Source: Allodiplogaster sudhausi (lineage: Eukaryota > Nematoda > Chromadorea > Rhabditida > Diplogasteridae). From it: DNA of 64,000 nucleotides. Location: assembly GCA_945643635.1 (NCBI GenBank), contig CALZFC010000005.1, positions 6,563,501 to 6,627,500 of the forward strand, given 5' to 3'. A program made the translations under genes and the position numbers. Shown piece by piece: positions 38,417 to 59,600 of the stretch (its first letter is position 1; every line of letters starts with the position of its first letter). Below the pieces are notes generated by a model. That model was not told where the DNA came from and did no database searches. It saw nothing but the letters and a program-made list of their open reading frames with translations.

Positions 38417-38796
38417 TGAAGGGCAGGCGTTGCATGTTCAGTTAATTGCAGGTAAGGAAAGACTGAAACAGGTTCAACTGCGGTTGCGGAATTTTTAAAC
38501 TGGTTTGAAAAACGAGATGATCTTAGAGAACGATGAATGCTTGGCAGCGATTCATAAATCAATAGACCTGACCAAACAAGAAACCGGCAGTTGGATAGCC
38601 GAGCAATCCTAATTGGGAAGTGCACAACCGTAAAATAAATGTCGCCTACAGTATGATGATCAGAATTGTTTTGTTTTGAATTTAAATATCAAAAGTTTGC
38701 TTTTTCTCCTTTACAACTGATTTTTTTTATTGCTGATGTTGGATAGGACAGCTATAATTTGTTGTTTGCTGTTATTTATCCATATACTGTCACGGT

Positions 38797-38982
38797 TTAA
38801 CAGAATTCGATGTGTCCTGGTGTTGGTTTTTTTCGGTCTTCATTTCTGACTCTGTTTTCCAGCAGTAAATAGCTGCTCACAAGAAAGTAGATTGAAATCC
38901 AGAAAGCGCTGATCGTGTTCTTACAAGTTTCCTCATCGCGCAGTATCTGAGGCTTCCTTCTGTCAGCATGACCTTCCGGCAT
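38797..38982 (-). CDS. Hypothetical 61-residue single-pass membrane protein
   Basis: One uninterrupted ATG-to-stop ORF lies outside simple repeats. A charged N-terminus (HADRRKPQILRDEETCKN) precedes a likely transmembrane helix (ISAFWISIYFLVSSYLLL). A basic/acidic tail (ENRVRNEDRKK) follows. It lies about 310 bp from, and divergent to, the Mi-2 start. Composition and topology resemble small inner-membrane or ER proteins, but I recognise no family. It could be one exon of a longer gene or a chance ORF. Confidence 0.35.
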   Translation of the reverse strand: MPEGHADRRKPQILRDEETCKNTISAFWISIYFLVSSYLLLENRVRNEDRKKPTPGHIEFC

Positions 38983-39294
38983 CTTTGTCCCATTTCGCTC
39001 CGATCCGTAGCCACGCCCATTGTCCCATCTTGCTCCGATCTTGTCTGCTTGCTGAACTGAGTGGCTTCTTTTTTCCTGCGGTGCGTCGTTGTACTACTTC
39101 CAGAGAGCGCTCAATCGACAGAGAGTAATAACGATGTTTCTATGAAATTGTCAGATCGTATTGTTGCGTTGCCATGTGAAAGATCATTTCTTCATGCGTT
39201 TGCTAAGTTAAGACATTAAATTGGCCCTTGTGATACCCATGCAGTATCATGCAAAAGTTTTAGCTATTGTCGAAGGTGTTCCGTTCGCTGAGAA

Positions 39295-47523
<8,229 letters not shown>

Positions 47524-48051
47524 TTCCATTGGCCACTTTATTATGTTTACTTTTATGTTCATATTACTTTTAACTTATTCATCATTATGTAACCTTGAAA
47601 GGTATTAGCTTTGCGGTGTTTGCGCTAATTGAAGGATATTCATGATCTTCATTAATTTCAATATCAGTTTTCTTCACGTTGAGTTTGTTTTGTTTCAGAG
47701 CCTTTGTTTTACCAATGTGTAACTGGAATTTCAGTCTCTTCTTCACTGTGGATGTGAGTCAATGTTGTATAATGTGATTTAAAAAATATGTTTTGAATCA
47801 AGCAGATCTTCAATGAACGATGATATCATATTGTAACGAACTTGGCATGACAAAAGAATGGTTTGAGTCCGTTATCGAAAATGCATGTTAGGGTGGGAAT
47901 ATATTGCGTTCGTCTGTTTTACAGTTATTGTTTACACGGCTATGGCGTGGGTTGCTTCAACTCCCTTAAGGGGAATTACGGTAATCTCAGGTATGTCCTT
48001 AATTTTCTGTACTTGTATTCGTTCATTTTTCTCAGCAACTGTCGTCTTAAG
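47524..48051. other. Mi-2 3' UTR and short spacer to ELP5-like gene
   Basis: AT-rich sequence without a gene. TTTTTCTCAG at 48025-48034, 17 bp before the next ATG, could be a trans-splice acceptor, consistent with an operon. No clear AATAAA was seen after the Mi-2 stop. Confidence 0.4.
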
Positions 48052-49191
48052 ATGATGCTGAATTGTGTGGTTGGAGAGTCGCTCTTGCGTGCTCATCCAG
48101 CTACAGTAAGATTACCATATGCGGCAGAAGGAGGAGAGGGGCTGAGGCAGCTTTACCCGATAAACAGTCAGTATATAACTTTCTAATCAATACCAAGCGA
48201 TTAAGGGAATGCCCAATTTGTTTTTTTCATCTGGAAATTCTGTCAAGTAATTAAAAAAATTACTGCTTGTAATGGTAAAATATCTTGGCCCTTGGGTAGT
48301 TGTTACAATGACTTTTTGCGGGGTTTCATTCAAGGCACAGATCTCAGAGGTCACAGCTGCTAATACAGAAGCCCTGGTCCTTTTGAATGTGAATGAACTC
48401 TTAGCGCGAAGTGGACTCGACCCATTGTGCAGAGCCGTGTCTTCACTTCTAAGTGGTAATTAATGAAAAGGCACCATTTTGAAAGTCTCCTTGACCTTTT
48501 CAGAGGGTCTTTCATTGCTGGTGCATCTTGTCCATCGCGATGTGAACAAAAGTGAAATTAATGTTCGAAGACTTCTGGCTGTCGCTGACAATGAGATCAG
48601 ACTAAGCGAGAAGAACGGAGAAGTGGAAGCAGCCTGGAGACTCTATCGCAACAATGGATTGGCAATCGAAGGCGTTGAAGTCCTCTCTCCTATTCGTTCC
48701 ATTCTCTTCAATCTCCAGTCATTTCAGCTTCTCTACTTAACTGGAGTCGGTGGTGTGAGTGGAAGGAAAGAGGAGAAGAAGAAGGAAGCGACGTCCACTG
48801 CTCTGCCGTCTTCCGAACTGACCAGCTCCTTTTCGAGAGCAGCAGCCAACACTCTGCCGTATGCTGCGTCGCAGAGGGAAGAAGGTTTCATTCTTTGCAC
48901 TTTCGGTCGCTTAAAGCGGTTGGTCATGGACATGCCGCGATTGATGGAAAATTGGGAATTAACTGATTACCCAGCCTATTCGGCCTTTGTTAGTTGTTTT
49001 TTAGCGAAGAGTGATTGAGACGTGTGGAATGCACGTGAATGAACTGAGGATTGTAATAGGAAGCTGTGCCTGCAGACTTGGTTGCCGTGCACGGGCGAGG
49101 GAAGGTGCGAGTAGGAGGGAGAGTCATCTACTCTCCAGATGAGGCTGATGATCTGGACGACTCAGATCCCGATGACGATCTCAACCTCTGA
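48052..49191 (+). CDS. Elongator subunit ELP5-like protein
   Basis: The recognisable core is a RecA-like segment (EALVLLNVNELLARSGLD) followed by LSLLVHLVHRDVN, matching the ELP5 pattern of a hydrophobic strand, CR-L helix and H-D strand. The C-terminus (VIYSPDEADDLDDSDPDDDL) is the conserved ELP5-type acidic tail. A plausible last intron runs from about 48885 to 49061 (acceptor GGAAG|CTGTG), rejoining the frame into that tail. ELP4-ELP5-ELP6 form the ring of the Elongator complex, needed for wobble-uridine modification of tRNAs. Exons before 48340 are poorly resolved; the start at 48052 is a proposal. It follows Mi-2 closely on the same strand and may share an operon. Confidence 0.5.
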
Positions 49192-50199
49192 CTCTTTCGT
49201 TCTCTTCTCCCACCATTCTCTTTCTCCCATTCCTTCTGACATGGTCATTTCTCATCTGCTCGTGTTCTAGCGGAAGTTTTCCCTTCAATTTGCACTTTCT
49301 TAATCAATCGAGGAAGACTATTAGTAAGTGGAACCGAGCGAGCGGCAGACAGAGAAGAAAGAGATTGTGACAGTGGAGGAGGGTCTAGGAGAGAGCGAGA
49401 GAGAGAGGGAGAAGAGAAGGGGAAGGACAGACGGACACAGCGCGAGCTTTGTTTCCTTTCCGCCTGTCAGTCCATCTTGTTTTCCCTCTGCTGGTTGATG
49501 TATACGAAATGCTTCATTGTCCATTCTTTTTTGTTTTGATTGTTATGGAGAACAATTGTCTGTTGCTGTGTTTGATAAAAATGTTACATTATTGTGTACT
49601 GCTTTCCGTGTTGTTGGCTTGACTACCACGTCCATCGCGTTCAATATCATATCCAAACGACAACTGGCGGGAATACGTGATGAGTTGAAGAATGAGGGAT
49701 ATAAACGTGATAACATAGTTAGACATCAAAAGAGTTAAGTATAAGACTGGAGAGACAATGAAACGTGTGCCTAACTGGTTTTCCTTCCATCGTTTAGCCC
49801 GCAGCTAATGTCCATTCGTCATTCTCTTTTTATTTCTCTAGCCATTCTCCCGTTCTCACGTCCTCCGTGTAATTTGTCCGTCCAAGCGTTTTTCTCCGTT
49901 TGCAACAGCTTCAATCGACCCTTTTCTCTCTGTTTCTTTTAGTAGTTTAAACGTTAAGTTGGTTGTATTGTCACTTCGTTTCTCTCCCCGGTTGCTAAAC
50001 TAAGAATTCGTTTGACAGAAGAGAAAGTCGTAATATTGAAATGCACCGATATTTAGATGCAAATTAGAAATGCTTAATAATTAACATACTGCGGTCTTCT
50101 GCTTTGCTCATGCGCTGCTGCTCTTGTTCTGGTTGTCTCTCTTCCATCTTCTCTCTGCCTCTCTCTGTCTCTCTCTCTCTGTCTCTCTCTCTCTCTTCC

Positions 50200-50247
<48 letters not shown>

Positions 50248-50519
50248 CTCTCTCTCTATCTCTAATCTCTCTATATTTCTCTCTCTCTCTCTCTCTCTCC
50301 TCTCTCTCTCCTCTCTCTCTCTCGAACACTAACTGTTCTGGCGTAATTCAGAGCAAGCAGCTTCGTGTTCTCTCTCTCTTCCGCTTTGTTAATCATCCAT
50401 GAATTGCTTCCTAGCTGCCATCATTCACCTCTACTGACCTTCTTTGTTTGATTGGAACAGCCCTTTCACTCTTCCTTTCAGCCTTGGAAAACTAAGGCTA
50501 AGAAGAGCAAAAGTCGGGG
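49192..50519. other. Intergenic, CT-rich
   Basis: No gene supported. Long (CT)n at about 50140-50325 lies upstream of the ACAP-type gene. An ORF at 49517-49738 has no domain and no homologous look. Confidence 0.5.
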
Positions 50520-51364
50520 ATGGAACGGGCAGGGGTGCTGACATCGCTTCCTCTGGCGCCCATTGATCTGAACGAGGCGATGAAGGACTCGCCCCGCTTC
50601 CGCCACTCTCTCTCCCTCCACTCTGCGCATCTTTCCCGACTGGAAAGCAGGCTTAGTGAGGTGCGACACGTCAGGCACACTAGAAATCAGTGACCGGTTG
50701 TTGATTTTTTCAGCTTATAGTTAATAAGCAAACGTAACCTTCGCGAAGTCAGGTGCTGAAACTGGCGTCGGCCATGAACGAGCTTGGCCAGAACTACGTG
50801 TCAACATTCTAGTTAGTATTCCCAATCTGCCTTTCCAGCTTCTAGTTGTGAGAATGAAATAAAATGGATATTGCTTGAGCAAGTTGTCGGTGTGTGTAAA
50901 CCATTTGTCGGATGAAGCCTTCTCTGGCTCCGCCCTCACTCGTCCCGCCCTTTCTTCCATATCTGAAGCTTATGCGCGAACTGTTCATCTCTCTCGGCAG
51001 TTCCATGAATCGTCCTGCTCACTTCTCTACAACAAGATCAGCCAATTCGTCAAGAAGTCAGTGGAATTGAGTTGCTTAGTTCTTGAGATGAGAGTTGTTG
51101 CTTGAGTGAGCTGTCTAAGCTGGCGGACGCGCGTGTCCACTTCGAGTCGTTGTCTGCATCGATGGATGAGGCCCTTGCAAGGAATGCAGCCGTGTCGCGG
51201 GCCAAGCCGGCCGAGCTGGCCGAGAGCAGGAATGCCCTCACTTCCGTCGCCACTTGCTTCGCCCACACAACTCTCGACTATGTCGCGCACATCAACAGTG
51301 CACACGCTCACAAGAATCACATTGTTGTCGATGCTGTCAGCCACTCTCTCGTTTCATTCTCTAA

Positions 51365-51399
<35 letters not shown>

Positions 51400-53510
51400 G
51401 TCTCTCTGTCTCTGTCTGTCTGTCTCTCTCTCTCGAATCCCCAACTATAGCTCTGGGATCTGGTGAAGGAGTACTCTTCGTTCTTCCGTCGTGGCCATGC
51501 GATCTTCGACGAGTGGACAGCGGAGGAGAACGGAACAATCGCGGATTCTCTCTCCACTCTCTCGGCCGCAGCTAAGAACGTGGAACGGAGGATGCAGGAC
51601 ATTCACTCTCTCGTCAACAATGTTAGTTAGCTATCTTTCTTTCTTTCTTTCCTTTCTCGCTTTCTTTCTCTTTCTTTCTCTCCTTTCTCGCTTTATTTTC
51701 TTCTTCTTTCTCTCTTTTCTCTATCTGTTTCCCTTTAACTCTGTTCGACTGCCTATGATAAGAGTAGTCTCTTTTTTTGTCTGAACGAGACCTGCCAGTG
51801 GGTAATCTCTAGTGAAGAGGCACTGGCACTCTACTCGCACTTCATCTTGTCATCTCTCCCCTCTCTCCCATGTCTCTCTTTGTCTTTTCTCTGTCATCTC
51901 CCCTTGTCTCTCTTTCTCCCTTCTCGCCTTCTCTTTTCTCTGTCTCTTCTTCACTCTGTGTGGCCTGCTCGTTCTGTTCCTTTTCTGAGTCATAGACTGG
52001 CATAGAAAGCAGAGGCACCACTCTTCTCTGACTGTCTGCCACTCTCTTTTGTCTCTTTCTCTTCATTCGCATGCTGTTTGATGATTGCTTGCTCAACTTT
52101 TTTTGTTGTTACCATGCTATTCTATCTGTCCACTGTTTCTCTTATTTTGACCATTTCGGTATTCTTGGTCTTCTCTGCCTCTTTTGTCTACATGTTTCTT
52201 CCTCCTTCCTATTTTTTCGGCTTCATAATACTACTCCTTCTTTCTCTTGAATTCTGCATCACTTTCCTACTCGGCCAGTTTGAATGAATTGCAACTTGAA
52301 GCCTCGGTCAAATGCTTCGAAAACGATTAAGCCAGAGGAGGCAGAGTTTGCTAAGGAGAAAGGTTTCTCGTGAGAAGATGTGAGAGTGGGAGGAAGTGGA
52401 GTGAGTGTGTGTGTTGAGGCTGTGTTGCTGAGCCCGTCCGGGATGTCTCCTGAACCGGATGTTGTCATGGAGGGCTACCTGTACAAGCGGTCATCCAACG
52501 CCTTCCGCAGTTGGAATCGTCGCTGGTTCCAAATCAAGGACTGCAAACTGGTCTATTTCGTTCTCAGCTTCTCTCCTTACTGAGATATCCTTTAGCTCTA
52601 TTCTCATCGCTCTCCGGAATGTGAAGAGCCGACGATTATGGAAGAGAACTTGATGTTATGTCTGGTGAGGCCCGCTTCTGCGGGAGTTGATCGGAACAAC
52701 TGCTTCGAATTGGTTACTCCAACCAAGTCAGTCTTTCATTTCATTTTTCCCATATCTTCCGTGTTGATAGAAACATTATTGATTATTATGATACCTTAAA
52801 TTTTATAATTTTTTTGTTCTTAGCATTAGTTTAAAAGTTCTAACCATAAGTATTTTTTTTTCACGTTTTACTCGACTATTTTTTTCTCTCACAATTATGC
52901 TTTCATTTAGTAACTTAAAAATAGGTGATGATTGCTTTGCAGAACCCATATCTTGCAAGCAGACAATGGTGATTTGTGCAACAGTTGGATGCGGGCTTTG
53001 CAGAGAACTATTCTTCATCTCCACGAGTCTTCCGAGAAGGTTATTCTATCTTTATTCCCTTTGCTTTCCTCTCTTTCTCGAGTCTATCATCAGAGCTTGT
53101 CAAATTACATGTTTTTCATTTAGTTATTGGAATTGTTATAATTTTTGAGGTCCACATATTTTCCTTCATAGAGATTCCGGTCGTACCCATTGTCTTTTCC
53201 CTGCAGACTCGCAGTGCAGATGAGAATGAGCTGAACGAGTCGTGTGCGGGGTTGACCCCTCTCTGTCTCTCCACTCCTTCTCCCTCATCTTCCTCTTCCA
53301 TCCCTCTCCCTCCTCCCTCTTCTCCTCCCTTCCGTCTCCAGGATCGTCTCCTTGCCATCCCAGGAAACAATTCCTGCGCAGATTGCGGAGCTGCCGATCC
53401 GAAATGGGTTTCCATCAACCTCGGAGTAAGTTGCATCTTTTACTCCTTTTCATTGTATTGTTTATTTTGTATTTCAGTAATGGTTGAATGTACTGAGAGA
53501 GAGAGAGAGG

Positions 53511-53553
<43 letters not shown>

Positions 53554-54687
53554 CACTTGATTGAGGTGCTGGTGTGCATTGAATGCGCTGGCCAGCATCG
53601 CTCTCTCGGTGTCCACTTCTCGAAGATTCGTTCCGTCACGATGGATTCAGTGGAGGAGGAGACTGGAAGGATGCTCCTTCTCCTCGGCAACTCCCGTGTC
53701 AACGCTGTCTTTCTCTCCGCTCTCCCTCCCTCCAATGGCTCTCCCTCCCCCCTCTCCCCTCTCTCTGATTCTCTCCTCCCTTCTCCTTCTCTCATTCCTC
53801 CTCCCGCTCGTCCTGACTCTTCTCGTGAAGCGAGAGAAGCTTGGATCAAGGCCAAGTATGTGGAGAGGAAGTTCGTTGCTCGACCAGTTCCGAAGAGGCA
53901 AGAGCCGACGAGAAGCCGTTCTCCCAGTCTGTTCATTTCTTTGTTTACTTCTCTCTTTCTAATCTTATTGCTGGTTAATCCATTTTATAATATCATAATT
54001 TTAGTAACCCGATCCGTTTCTGATGATGATTTGAAGAAGGATGCGCTGACTGAGAATCCAATCCACTGGCGCGACTCTCCTTCCAATTCTCTGAATAGCG
54101 AAGATCGCCAGACAAGAGGTATGATATTTTATTGATCTCTCAGTCAAAATTCTCTTTCTTTTGATGATCGCATATTATTTCTTACTAGATGCATAGAGAT
54201 TCACTCCTTTATTGTTGCAGGCCAGGCAATTGTTGCGACAGATTCATCGATGGCAGAGTCAGATGTGGACTCGGGGATGGGAGAGACCGCTTCCATCTTC
54301 CTGGAAATGACCCCAACCAGAGTGGTTGAGGCTGCTGCTAAGGGAGACCTACTCTTTCTTCTCTCTGCACTCGCAAGGGGGGCTAATCTCAATACAGCAA
54401 ATCAAGGAATCACTCCACTCCATGCTGCTGTTAACAAGGTTACTTTTCTTTCTCTTCTTCCATTCTCTCTCCCTCTTTCATGCTTTCTCGTTGTTCATTT
54501 TGGTTTCTCACGTTTATCTCGCCTGACTAATAGTCATGAATTGTGAATCTTTGAGGCTCAAGCTTCTGCAGTGGAGTTTTTGCTACTAAATGGCGCCAAG
54601 TGGGACGTTGTGGATGATTTGAAAAACACTGCCCTCCATATTGCTGCCAAGGAAGGACGCGCACTGTACGAGACATGAGAGAAATAG

Positions 54688-54725
<38 letters not shown>

Positions 54726-55136
54726 ATAGTTTGAATTGAGGCAAGTTTGTCAGTTGCTTCGGAGAGGAGCAGATCGGGAAGTGTGCAACTCGGATGGACT
54801 GACTCCACTCCAACTCGCAGTCGAACACGTCCATGCCGACATCGTGACCGTGTTAGTCTGCCCTCGTGTTCATGCAAACCAGTTATGGAGTCATATCTCT
54901 TCCTCTACACTTTGGCGTAGCTATTTACATGGTGTATTTGTATGGTTTGCTGAAGAAGAAACTCTCCCCTTCTCATCCCCTTGAAATCTCAATTTCTTCT
55001 CCTATTTAGGCTACGATTGCACAATGCGCGTGACGAGTTGGCCCAAGAATTCGACAACCCAATGGACGAAACTCTCTCTCGCATTGTCTCTGACATCACA
55101 AGGAAAACGGCTGCGGTTGCCAAGTCTGCTACTTAA
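50520..55136 (+). CDS. cnt-1: ACAP-type ArfGAP (BAR-PH-ArfGAP-ankyrin), cnt-1-like
   Basis: A BAR-like coiled region spans exons from ATG 50520 to about 51620 (FRHSLSLHSAHLSRLESRL, SISEAYARTVHLSRQFH, AAAKNVERRMQDIHSL). A PH domain follows (52467 on: VVMEGYLYKRSSNAFRSWNR). The ArfGAP zinc finger is split over 53340-53890: CADC, 16 residues, CIEC, then HRSLGVHFSKIRSVTMD with the arginine finger region. At least three ankyrin repeats follow (ITPLHAAVNK, NTALHIAAKEG, LTPLQLAVEHV). The protein ends at TAA 55134-55136. It should stimulate GTP hydrolysis on Arf6-type GTPases at PIP2-rich membranes in endocytic recycling. In C. elegans CNT-1 is also a caspase substrate in apoptosis. Several intron joins in the BAR and PH parts were not fixed. 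AATAAA at 55625-55630 may end the transcript. GA and CT tracts fill introns. Confidence 0.85.
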
Positions 55137-56659
55137 TAGTCTGAGCTGCTTTCTTGCATTCTTAGTCTTCATATTTTATCCTCAATTTTGTAGTTTTTTT
55201 TTAACATTCCAAGGGTCTTTTCAGTCATTTCATTTACATTTCTTTCGCTCCATCATAATATGTTTAGAATCACTAACAGGTTGAGAAACTGCATCATTTA
55301 TTTATGTCTCATAATTCTTTATTTTTGTTATCGTTGTTTGCTGCATGAAGAAAGGAATTCTTAGCGACCTGTTTTTCTTCATAATTTGTAGATACCTCAT
55401 TGAGTAGGCACGTTCCATAGCTTCTTGCCTCGCTAACTAAGAAAGGGATCAAAGAGCTGACCACAACGAAAAACATTCTTTCTCTATACTTTCTGAAACC
55501 CTTAAATATGCATCGCTTTGTTATTGCACATCGAATCGATTCAGTTGCCAGTAGAGCATTTAACCCCTATTAAATGTGTACATGGTTGAAGAGTGTTTCA
55601 AAGCTGATACTTTCATTGTATATCAATAAAAGGTGAAGACCCTTAAACACTATTTGTTTGGTGTTCTTTTCTGCTAAAGAAAAAAAAAGCATTGTCATTG
55701 TACATTTGCGGCGTGTCTTTTCACGCTTACTTGGGCATTATTATCAAGTGCACACTGCTGATATGCTATTCGCTCACCCTGCTCTCTATCCGTCATATGC
55801 GAGGAGTTCAGTGTGCAAGCTCCCTCCCTCTTCTCATTAGCCTGCGCTGATAGCATGATTCATTTGAATATATTGACACATCTTTTAAACGATGGATGAA
55901 TAAGGAAATTTAAAAAAAAAAAGGGATTTACACTTCAGTCTTATTGTACTTCGTCTAGCTAGTTTTTTTTTACTCATTTGGCTACTTTCTCGTCATTACT
56001 TACAACTTCTTACTTTCAGTTTTGTAGGGTGCAATCTCGTGACAGGGGAAAGATATGCATGTAAAGAGGGAGGGAGGGAGAGGGGAGATGGAGAAAAGAT
56101 AGGGAAATTTAAAAAAAGGGATTTACACTTCAGTCTTATTGTACTTCGTCTAGCTAGTTTTTTTATTACTCATTATAGCATTTGGCTACTTTCTCGTCAT
56201 TACTTACAACTTCTTACTTTCAGTTTTGTAGGGTGCAATCTCGTGACAGGGGAAAGATATGCATGTAAAGAGGGAGGGATGGAGAGAGGAGATGGAGAAA
56301 AGATAGGGAGAGGGTGAGATGAAGATAAAGAGAGGGAGAGGGTGAGATGGAGATAAAGAGAGGGAGAGCGTGAGATGGAAATAAAGAGAGGGAGACTGAT
56401 AGAGTTTGGGCTAGTTAACAAAATATGGTGGGCGGGCGTTAAACCATTTGGTGAAAGGAAGAAAGGGCAATCTCACTACTTCAGATTTGTTTTCATCCGA
56501 AATAACTCGCAATCAGCTATGTAGCGCAAAAAGGCCAAATTTTCTATTAGTGAGTAATCGAGAGATTGCAATTCTCTAGCTGTGAGAGAGTTCAAACTCA
56601 GGTGGTTCTGCTTGTTTAGTCGATATCTTTGCACTGATAATGATAGCGAATGACATGAG
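55137..56659. other. Intergenic with a 200-bp tandem duplication
   Basis: No gene supported. The first 500 bp are probably ACAP 3' UTR. The rest contains the duplication at 55903-56308 and a purine minisatellite (GGAGAGGGTGAGATGGAGATAA-like units, about 56300-56400) before the IPPK gene. Confidence 0.55.
55903..56308. repeat. Tandem duplication, unit about 200 bp
   Basis: The segment from GGAAATTTAAA through CTCGTGACAGGGGAAAGATATGCATG to GGAGAAAAGATAG is repeated head to tail (55903-56101 and 56102-56308). Differences are a poly-A length change, a TTATAGCA-type insertion, and GGGAGG versus GGGATG. Confidence 0.85.
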
Positions 56660-59600
56660 ACAGTTCCGGCTCTGGGAGATTCGACGAGATCCTCCGCCAT
56701 TCCCTCCGCGAGTGAAGGGAGAGCCCGAGGGGCGGAGGGGGCGAAGGAGAAGGCGGGGAGAGCGTCTCTTCCTCTCGTCGACCCCTCTGCCTTCCGCTCT
56801 TTTTGCTTGCGTGGAGAGGGCCGCAAGAACATCGTCATCTCGGCCAAGCATCGCTCCACTGGCAACAGGTTTTTTTCAATAAAAAATCTTATTTATCGTC
56901 AAAATTAAGTATATTGCGTAAATGTCAAAAAAAATTTGTCTACCAGTGCTGAAGTAGGTCTGACCCATGGCAGCTCCCCCTCGGGCTGAAGGCCCGGAAC
57001 ATTTTTTTTCATGCTGTATTTCACTTTCTACCCCCCGGGTTGGCGGTTTAGCCGTTTGTAGCCACCCCCCCCCCCCCCCGGCCCAACTCCTGAGGCAGGT
57101 ACTATTTTAGCACTGTTGTCGTCGAATTCTGCCTCCTCAAGCTCTTTTCTTTAATTGTGTGGTACTATGGATTTAATTTAAGAGAGCCTCTCTGTTAGGA
57201 TCAAGCAGTCCTCAGTGGGAGCCTGCCCCGGGGCAAAAATTTCTGATTTGGTTATCCAAAATTTAATTTGGAGTACCCATGCGCACTATGAAGAAAATTA
57301 GAAGGTCAATTTTGTTAAAAAAAAATTTTCCTTGTCTGGGCATGCAAATGTATGGAAAAAGTTGAAGTCCCCATAACTTTCTTTAATATCAATATTTGCC
57401 AATTTTATTTTTTTTAACGGAATCAACGTTGGATTCTGAACAAAATCAGCCCAGACGTCTTTCAGTCAACAATTTTTTTCACATCGAAAAATTACTTTTA
57501 ATATTTGGATTTGACGGTTAAGTACCTTATACTCATTTGTGTGTGGGTGTTATATCTCAAAATGTAGAGCATTAAAAACTGTATAACATATATTCTTTTC
57601 GCTTCGTGTGCACTACCCCTAAGGGGTGGAAAATAGGCTCAAATATGGGTACCTCGGATATGTAGGATTCAAGGAATGCGTGAAAAGGAGTTAAATTCTT
57701 GTTGTAACATAAAATGAACCATTTCATTCGATTCAGCACGTGCTTCTTTTCAAAAAAGCTCCATATCAAAATTTCATAAAATTATCATCTTCCATGAAAA
57801 AAAAACATTTTTCGATTTTTCAGCCATTGTCAGAAAATGACCTAAAACTATTCGAATCGCTGTATTTTCAATGGTTTCAGTGAGAACAGAATGCGGATAG
57901 TACTATTCAGTACGCGACAAAATTCTCTACAACATACATCCATGACATCTGGATAGGGCGTCCCTACCAATGACACTATCGATTTTCCTAAGGCGGTCGC
58001 GTTAAAACTAACAGATCCGCATTTTCCAACTTTTCGTGCAATCTTAATGTTTCTTACTCATCCAATGCATCATTCTGCTCCACGAAGCACACAAAGGTCA
58101 GAACCGATGTTTGTTTTACAGATCTCTCGTGGTAAAAGCCCGCAAAAGGGTTTGCACGCGCGCGGCTTCGAACCTGGGACCCATGACTTTCGACGTGCAC
58201 AACCAATTGGCTAAAATGACGTTATAAATTTCATTTCTGGAAAATGACAAAACCAATCTTAAAGGTTGACCTATCAGCCGATAGCTATTTTTGCGCTCTA
58301 TCGAAATAAATATATCCACCAAACAGTGTAAATTGACGGTAAGGTCAAATAAGTGGCCAAAATATTCGAACCCAAAAAAGTAGATCAAAAAAGCTATTCA
58401 TCATAACGTGATGTATGGGAAAGTTGTTCGTCTGAGCGAAAGCTATAGAATGGCATATAACATGTGGGGACAAGTTCAATCCGCGAGCAATAACAGCCGC
58501 GAAAATTTCCCCCCAAAATATTGACTTTTCAACGGACTCTAGGGCACTTTTTCGGTACTCTTACTAATAGAGAGGACATTCTTTATCAGTCACTATTATC
58601 TATTCGGTTGGAGTACCGAAAAAGTGCCCTGAAGTCCTTTTAAAAGTAAGTTTGTTGGTGATACATTACCGCGGCCTTTATTGCTCGCGGATTGAACTTA
58701 TCCCCACATGTTATATGGCATTCTATAGCTTTCGCTCAGACGAACAACTTTCCCATACATCACGTTATGATAAATAGCTTTTTTGGTCTACTTTTTTGGG
58801 TTCGAATATTTTGGCCACTTATTTGACCTTACCGTCAATTTACACTGTTTGGCGGATATATTTATTTCGATAGAGCGCAAAAATAGCTATCGGCTGATAG
58901 GTCAACCTTTAAGATTGGTTTTGTCATTTTCCAGAAATGAAATTTATAACGTCATTTTAGCCAATTAGTTGTGCACGTCGAAAGTCATGGGTCCCAGGTT
59001 CGAAGCCGCGCGCGTGCAAACCCTTTTGCGGGCTTTTACCACGAGAGATCTGTAAAACAAACATCGGTTCTGACCTTTGTGTGCTTCGTGGAGCAGAATG
59101 ATGCATTGGATGAGTAAGAAACATTAAGATTGCACGAAAAGTTGGAAAATGCGGATCTGTTAGTTTTAACGCGACCGCCTTAGGAAAATCGATAGTGTCA
59201 TTGGTAGGGACGCCCTATCCAGATGTCATGGATGTATGTTGTAGAGAATTTTGTCGCGTACTGAATAGTACTATCCGCATTCTGTTCTCACTGAAACCAT
59301 TGAAAATACAGCGATTCGAATAGTTTTAGGTCATTTTCTGACAATGGCTGAAAAATCGAAAAATGTTTTTTTTTCATGGAAGATGATAATTTTATGAAAT
59401 TTTGATATGGAGCTTTTTTGAAAAGAAGCACGTGCTGAATCGAATGAAATGGTTCATTTTATGTTACAACAAGAATTTAACTCCTTTTCACGCATTCCTT
59501 GAATCCTACATATCCGAGGTACCCATATTTGAGCCTATTTTCCACCCCTTAGGGGTAGTGCACACGAAGCGAAAAGAATATATGTTATACAGTTTTTAAT

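Noticed and set aside
58945..59040. Complete tRNA gene
   Set aside because: A- and B-box-like motifs are present, but no acceptor stem or anticodon arm can be folded around them.
57572..59599. Identical 65- and near-identical 60-90-codon ORFs in mirror positions
   Set aside because: They lie in the two arms of the fold-back element, so their identity reflects the palindrome rather than selection on protein; no domain seen.
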